8,296 bases of DNA from Spirochaetales bacterium (GTDB taxonomy: Bacteria > Spirochaetota > Spirochaetia > DSM-27196 > SKKC01), in the NCBI GenBank assembly GCA_007126865.1, contig SLAN01000059.1, forward strand, positions 1 to 8,296, in the 5' to 3' direction. The notes below the pieces were generated by a model. It saw nothing but the letters and a program-made list of their open reading frames with translations. It was not told the origin of the DNA and did no database searches. Numbering within the stretch: position 1 is the stretch's first letter; every line of letters starts with the position of its first letter. Both the position numbers and the translations under genes were made by a program. This document shows positions 4,958 to 8,296 of the stretch, in pieces.

Positions 4958-7636
4958 ATGATCGAACAGCAAAAGGGACCGTGTGTATACGTGTCCTTCG
5001 GCTTTCACATCAATACCTATCACAGCTATCGCGGCGATACTCCCGATGAGTCCGGTTTCGGCAAGGACTTGCGCCTGATCCGCTCGATTCTCGATACGCT
5101 GGACGCCGCTAACAAACGCGGCGTTCCGGTCACGGCCGTATGGGATACCGAGCAGCTCTTCTCAATAGAAGAGTGCATTTCGGTTCACGATCCCGCCTTG
5201 CTCGAGCGCATACGCGGGCGGGTCAAAGAGGCTGGAGATGAAGTCATCTACATGAGTTATAACAACGGCCTTGTGAGCGCTATGCAGCGCGACGAGCTCG
5301 GCACGGTGCTGAGTCGATCGCGTACGAACACGGCAGGCAGCGGGCTGGAGGACCTGTTCGCCTCTGTCAGTCCGATCGTGCGACCGCAGGAGATGATGAG
5401 CTCCGCGGGGTCGTTTGAACGCTACCGCGAGCATGGTATCGAGACAGCGTGTCTCTACTACAGTGCGACACCGTTCGATGCCTTTCGGCTCTTCGTTGAG
5501 CCGCTGAGCGCCGAGAAAGCGCACAATCCGTTGCGCCTCGAACGCGGGGAGAGGGAGAGCTTTCGGGTGCTTCCGACTTATCATCCCGCCGACATAATCG
5601 AACACGTCAGCCTGCGGCACTGGGTGCGGCAACTGCATCGCATGCAACGCTCCGGAGAGATTTCCGGTGATGTACTGTTGTTCATCAACTTCGACGCCGA
5701 CAGCGAGTTGTGGAGTGGAATCGATATTCCGAAGCCACTGCGCATATTTCCAAACACGCGCGGACTCGGGGGAATGATCGAGTCGATCGAGCGATTGGAC
5801 TTTGTGCGGTTTACTACGCTTCGGCACTATCTCGAGACACACGAAGATGTAGGGACGATTTCTTTTGCCCAGGATACCGCCGACGGCGGGTGGAACGGAT
5901 ACGCTTCCTGGTCGGAGAAGGTGTCTTCGTCAATCGTGTACAGCGCCATCTGCGACGATCGTGCAGTGTCCGCCGCGGCGACGAAGCTGACCGATATCCT
6001 GTCGGAGGAACAGCGGCAAACCGTCGAGAGTTCGCTCCGTGAATCGTTCGAAATCCGATTGCGACTCCTGTCGACAACAAACTTCGGACTCGCCACTCCG
6101 TTTCTGGCCCCGGCGCGCGAACGCACCTGCAGCAGGCTCATAGAACGTCTCTATCAATATCACGATGCTGCCCTCACTGCCATAAGCAGCGCGTTGTCCT
6201 CGGCAACGAGCGGGGCGGGCGATGGGAGCCATTTCGAAATCGTCGATGGCGAGCGTCGGCTCCTGGGCGTAGTTACTTCTCCGGAGCAGCGCTCTGATTC
6301 GGCCGGGATGCCGCACCTGGCCCTTCTGCCGAAGGATGTGTATGAGCGCATCGATCGGCACGAGTTGACGGCTGAAGCCTCCGGGAAGCGACTGAGCGTG
6401 CGTTCGATCGGATCTCCCTGGGGCCGAAAGCATGTGCGAGTGGCCGTTTCGGCGAGTGGACCGCTGCGTAACGATTCCGAAGGGGTTACGATTATAGACC
6501 GCGACGGTGGCCTGGTGGTGGCCTTCCGGGGGCGCACACTACTGCACGCCGACAGTTTCGTTCCGACGATTGGGTACTCCGGGCGGGAGTACCGCGGTAG
6601 GCGGGTTTCCATTACACGCGACGGTAGTCGCAACGTTGTACGGCTCTCCGGAGAGCTGCATCTTCCCGGGGAGACAGAAGGCGGTGAGTTCGAGTGGAAC
6701 CTTGTGGAAAGCGTGATAGCAGACGTGCCGGTTATATTCGTGGATGGAGTGGTGCGTCTGCCGGCGACCGCCCCGGATACCTTTGAGTATCCCGATGTGC
6801 TCGATCTTGCGCGAGCGTTCGACTCACGGTGGCAGGCTGTGGAGCCGTGCCCACTTCGTCTCTCACGAGTGGAGTACGAAGGGAAGGCGGATTCGCAAGG
6901 TGCGGTGGTAACACGGCACAATGCGCTCGGGTACCAAACGAGTTATCGCCTCGACTATCACCGTCACTCCGAGGAAAACTGGTTCTTCACATCCGCAAAC
7001 AATCATCTTTCTCAACCGTTTGTCGGACTATCGATTGATGGAATGGGCCTTGCCGTCGGTTTCGACGAAGGTGTCCGTAGCTCATTTGCAGGAATTCCGA
7101 TCCGGGCGGTTGCACCGGAACGTCGAGTTGCACGTGCTCCGGCTTCTTCGCCCGGCGCTGTCGTACATCCCGGGAGATCTCGCAGCTTCGACCTGAATCC
7201 GTTCGGCACCTATGACGGTCCGCAGTGGACGGTCGAGAGTTGGGGCCGCGGAGCCGGGCGTGCTGCGGTCATCGACGGCGGCGGACATCTTGCTTCAAGT
7301 GCACCGACCTATAATGGAGCCTGCGTGCGCATCTCGCTCGTTCTGGCGCCGTTTGTCGGCACTGAGCCGCGCGAGGGTGTTGGTCGAGCCGTGTGTGCCG
7401 CCTGCCGTCCGGCGCGACTGTTCGCGGCCCCGGAGCTCGGCGAACGCGATATGAGCCTCACTTCCTGGCGCAGTGTGTCGCCGAACGATCTCGAGTCGCT
7501 CGGCAGAACGTCGAGTGGGACTCCGCGGCGCGTCCGGAGACGGAAATCCGGGCTCCCCGTGACACTGTCGACGCTTGCGAAGATAGCCGCTCAGAGCGTG
7601 TACAGACCGACGCTTCGATTTCGAAGTCATCGATAA
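4958..7636 (+). CDS. Putative GH57/GH38-like glycoside hydrolase
   Basis: The frame encodes 892 residues without a signal peptide or membrane span, so the product should be cytoplasmic. The N-terminal part (about 8-300) resembles the (beta/alpha)7-barrel of GH57 and related GH38 enzymes. It has an opening strand with histidines (SFGFHINTYHSY, 13-24), AVWDTEQLFSIE (60-71), IVRPQEMMSS (140-149), where GH57 enzymes carry a Trp/Pro/Glu nucleophile motif, and INFDADSELWSG (243-254), reminiscent of the GH57 D-x-E acid motif. A helical segment follows (about 325-420). Next comes a beta-rich C-terminal half with LNPFGTYDGPQW (746-757) and APTYNGACVRISLVLAPF (782-799), as in large alpha-mannosidase-like proteins. 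The family call rests on motif resemblance only, and the substrate is unknown. The last ~45 residues (from about 850, Arg-rich) look out of frame. An alternative frame ends at 7661, overlapping the next gene, so the true C-terminus may differ. It is probably the first gene of a unit with the FAD oxidoreductase. Confidence 0.7.
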   Translation: MIEQQKGPCVYVSFGFHINTYHSYRGDTPDESGFGKDLRLIRSILDTLDAANKRGVPVTAVWDTEQLFSIEECISVHDPALLERIRGRVKEAGDEVIYMSYNNGLVSAMQRDELGTVLSRSRTNTAGSGLEDLFASVSPIVRPQEMMSSAGSFERYREHGIETACLYYSATPFDAFRLFVEPLSAEKAHNPLRLERGERESFRVLPTYHPADIIEHVSLRHWVRQLHRMQRSGEISGDVLLFINFDADSELWSGIDIPKPLRIFPNTRGLGGMIESIERLDFVRFTTLRHYLETHEDVGTISFAQDTADGGWNGYASWSEKVSSSIVYSAICDDRAVSAAATKLTDILSEEQRQTVESSLRESFEIRLRLLSTTNFGLATPFLAPARERTCSRLIERLYQYHDAALTAISSALSSATSGAGDGSHFEIVDGERRLLGVVTSPEQRSDSAGMPHLALLPKDVYERIDRHELTAEASGKRLSVRSIGSPWGRKHVRVAVSASGPLRNDSEGVTIIDRDGGLVVAFRGRTLLHADSFVPTIGYSGREYRGRRVSITRDGSRNVVRLSGELHLPGETEGGEFEWNLVESVIADVPVIFVDGVVRLPATAPDTFEYPDVLDLARAFDSRWQAVEPCPLRLSRVEYEGKADSQGAVVTRHNALGYQTSYRLDYHRHSEENWFFTSANNHLSQPFVGLSIDGMGLAVGFDEGVRSSFAGIPIRAVAPERRVARAPASSPGAVVHPGRSRSFDLNPFGTYDGPQWTVESWGRGAGRAAVIDGGGHLASSAPTYNGACVRISLVLAPFVGTEPREGVGRAVCAACRPARLFAAPELGERDMSLTSWRSVSPNDLESLGRTSSGTPRRVRRRKSGLPVTLSTLAKIAAQSVYRPTLRFRSHR

Positions 7637-7661
7637 TCGTGTACACTTGACGGTGCGATGA
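7587..7661 (+). other. Alternative-frame C-terminus of the hydrolase
   Basis: In the third plus frame this stretch reads through RFDFEVIDNRVHLTVR and stops with TGA at 7659-7661. That TGA overlaps the ATG of the next gene as ATGA. The peptide looks like a typical closing beta strand pair, unlike the Arg-rich end of the annotated frame (…RPTLRFRSHR). The frame is closed just upstream by TAG at 7584-7586, so it can only be part of the hydrolase if one or more frameshifts lie before it. Confidence 0.4.
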
Positions 7662-8296
7662 GTGATGAGTTTCCGCTGGTAATCGTCGGCTCCGGTGCCG
7701 GAGGGGTCTCCGCTGCTGAGGCGGCCCGCGAAGCAGGCTTCACGGGCCGGATGCTCTTGCTGACCGATGAAGACCGGTTGCCGTACAAGCGTACGAAAAT
7801 CTCGAAGAGCCTTGCAGAGGCTCCCGACCGAGATGCGTTCGCGTTGCACGACGCGGAGTGGTATGCGAGCAACGAGATTACGCTCATGACCGAGCGGCGA
7901 GCGTCATTTATCGATTCCGAACGGGCGACTGTACGATTGGAGGACGGCAGCGAAGTGAAGTATCGCTCGCTTATTCTTGCGGTGGGAGCGGAGCCGATCG
8001 ATCCGCTTGACGATGCGAACCTGAGCGTTCCGGTTCACTTTCCCTACGACTTCGCCTCGGTCGAGCGCCTTACCGAGGCGATACGGGCCCGCAAGGAGTC
8101 CGAGAGTGCAGTTCGTGTCGGTATCCTCGGTGGCGGAGTGGTGGCACTGGAGCTCGTCGATCAGTTTGTCAAGATGGGTGTGAGCGCCACACTCATGACA
8201 CGATCCGGTCGGTTCATGGCGAGGGAACTCGACGATCACGCTCACGATCTACTGTTCCGGTCGCTTGAACACAACGACGTCGAAATCTATCGACGT
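7658..8296 (+). CDS. FAD-dependent pyridine nucleotide oxidoreductase (C-terminus beyond window)
   Basis: An open frame of 213 codons begins at ATG 7658 and continues past the window end. It belongs to the two-Rossmann-fold FAD/NAD(P)-dependent reductases (rubredoxin reductase, NirB N-terminal and AIF-like). The FAD-binding GSGAGG is at 11-16, right after the first strand (PLVIVG). LPYKRTKISKSL (41-52) matches the family's conserved Pro/Lys segment after the FAD ribose site. LILAVGAEP (105-113) is the second FAD motif. GILGGGVVALELVDQF (155-170) is the NAD(P)H-binding GxGxxA fold. No redox-active CxxC is visible in this part, so it is not of the thioredoxin-reductase kind so far. The acceptor protein (rubredoxin, oxygen or another) cannot be told. 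There is no clear Shine-Dalgarno site. The start may be reached by translational coupling with the hydrolase gene, which ends 21 bases upstream or, in the alternative frame, overlaps it. Confidence 0.9.
   Translation, partial: MSDEFPLVIVGSGAGGVSAAEAAREAGFTGRMLLLTDEDRLPYKRTKISKSLAEAPDRDAFALHDAEWYASNEITLMTERRASFIDSERATVRLEDGSEVKYRSLILAVGAEPIDPLDDANLSVPVHFPYDFASVERLTEAIRARKESESAVRVGILGGGVVALELVDQFVKMGVSATLMTRSGRFMARELDDHAHDLLFRSLEHNDVEIYRR

Noticed and set aside
6160..6921. A 253-codon minus-strand frame inside the hydrolase gene
   Set aside because: Ser/Arg/Pro-rich low-complexity translation antisense to the beta-rich domain, and overlapped by other such frames; a shadow.

Overview
The window carries seven protein-coding genes on about 8.3 kb of moderately GC-rich DNA. 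Coding density is high and there are no RNA genes, mobile elements or CRISPR arrays. The gene types suggest a free-living or host-associated bacterium with lipoproteins and an envelope that carries phosphoglycerol-type or sulfatase-like enzymes. A spirochaete (Spirochaeta/Alkalispirochaeta-like) would fit the lipoprotein ApbE (compare the treponemal Ftp lipoprotein) and the coiled-coil protein at the left edge. This placement is an inference from gene content; no marker gene in the window proves it.

Left part (1-1803): a truncated coiled-coil protein (minus strand) is divergent from a standalone methionine-R-sulfoxide reductase gene, msrB (plus strand). msrB converges on a LuxR-type regulator (minus strand) whose N-terminal half looks like a receiver domain without phosphorylation residues. 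The regulator has a good sigma-70-like promoter of its own between its start and the end of the next gene.

Middle part (1872-4689): a two-gene minus-strand unit. The first gene is a lipoprotein FAD:protein FMN transferase (ApbE). It is followed after 28 bases by a multi-pass membrane protein with an extracytoplasmic alkaline-phosphatase/LTA-synthase-like sulfatase domain. Both products act outside the cytoplasmic membrane.

Right part (4690-8296): a 268-base divergent control region separates apbE from a plus-strand unit. The first gene of that unit is a large cytoplasmic protein that I read as a distant GH57/GH38-like glycoside hydrolase with a C-terminal beta-rich domain. It is followed by a pyridine nucleotide-disulfide-type FAD oxidoreductase cut off by the window end. 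The last roughly 150 bases of the hydrolase reading frame look out of frame. A different frame there gives a more natural C-terminus that stops in an ATGA overlap with the oxidoreductase start. This possible frameshift and the unusual hydrolase family are the points most worth a second look. I see no convincing new defence or mobile system.
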